Assembly (NCBI GenBank): GCA_946902875.1
Contig: OX336343.1
Coordinates: 9,289,754 to 9,353,753, forward strand
Source: Nematopogon swammerdamellus
Lineage: Eukaryota > Arthropoda > Insecta > Lepidoptera > Adelidae
Reading direction: 5' to 3'
Length of the DNA stretch: 64,000 nt
The notes under the pieces are model-generated. The model worked only from the letters and a program-made list of their open reading frames with translations. It did no database searches and was not told where the DNA came from. Shown here in pieces: positions 63,842 through 64,000 of this stretch. A program made the translations under genes and the position numbers. Each line of letters opens with the position of its first letter. The first letter of the stretch is position 1.

Positions 63842-64000
63842 GTCGGCTCAATCCAGCATCGAGCCGTGCCACTAGTGGGTGACCAACACCGTAGGGATGT
63901 CGGCTCCCTAAGTGTGTTCTATCGCTTATTCCATGGGGAGTGCTCGGAGGAGGTGTTTAATGCGATCCCGGCGTCCCCTTTCCACCGTCGCACCACGCGC
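63842..64000 (+). mobile_element. Jockey-like LINE C-terminal fragment, runs off the window
   Basis: The open frame from 63842 reads VGSIQHRAVPLVGD then GSLSVFYRLFHGECSEEVFN, parallel to the C-terminal part of the fragment at 25663-26334. Open to the window edge. Confidence 0.7.

Overview
The window looks like a piece of a lepidopteran (moth or butterfly) nuclear genome. Three conserved animal genes are split into many short exons with good GT-AG borders. Coding exons are GC-rich in AT-rich, repeat-laden DNA. The mobile elements (BEL/Pao LTR element, RTE-, CR1- and Jockey-like LINEs, Helitron ends with the motif gcgaagccgcgggcaaaag then CTAGT, hAT and pogo-type MITEs, a Pol III SINE) suit that order. 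Species is not determinable by eye.

Layout. (1) 981-1181, + strand: the last exon of WASH complex subunit 1 (WH2 plus acidic tail); the rest lies left of the window. (2) 7502-20119, + strand: a complete WDR13 gene in 11 exons (438 residues), reconstructed exon by exon with all splice phases consistent, including an isolated first exon and one GC-AG intron. (3) 22956-63815, - strand: a very large lemur-tail-kinase (LMTK/AATK)-like gene, tail to tail with WDR13. Thirteen exons were recovered (8932 coding nt), from the middle of the kinase domain to the stop codon. Two exons of 2.7 and 3.7 kb encode a long acidic, disordered tail. The kinase N-lobe lies right of the window. The exon expected to carry the catalytic loop and DFG-like motif was not found in the intron where it should be.

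The LMTK-like introns hold the large mobile elements, all opposite to the host gene: a CR1-like LINE (about 27.1-33.5 kb) with frameshifted but long ORFs, and a structurally intact BEL/Pao element (44654-50900) whose left flank and LTR are repeated again downstream (50901-51547). A 67-bp hairpin minisatellite with higher-order structure (52.25-53.88 kb) lies between two Helitron-type 3' ends. Four hAT-like non-autonomous elements with perfect 8-bp target duplications, two pogo-like MITEs and a SINE with tRNA-type A/B boxes around a 5S rRNA-like segment are defined below.

The three host genes are not an operon. WASH acts in endosomal actin branching, LMTK kinases are linked to endosomal trafficking, and WDR13 is a WD40 scaffold. 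Their adjacency is not evidence of shared function. No complete new biological system is obvious. The best leads are a repeated linear motif in the kinase tail, the missing catalytic exon, the chimeric SINE head, the minisatellite at the Helitron end, and the duplicated BEL flank.
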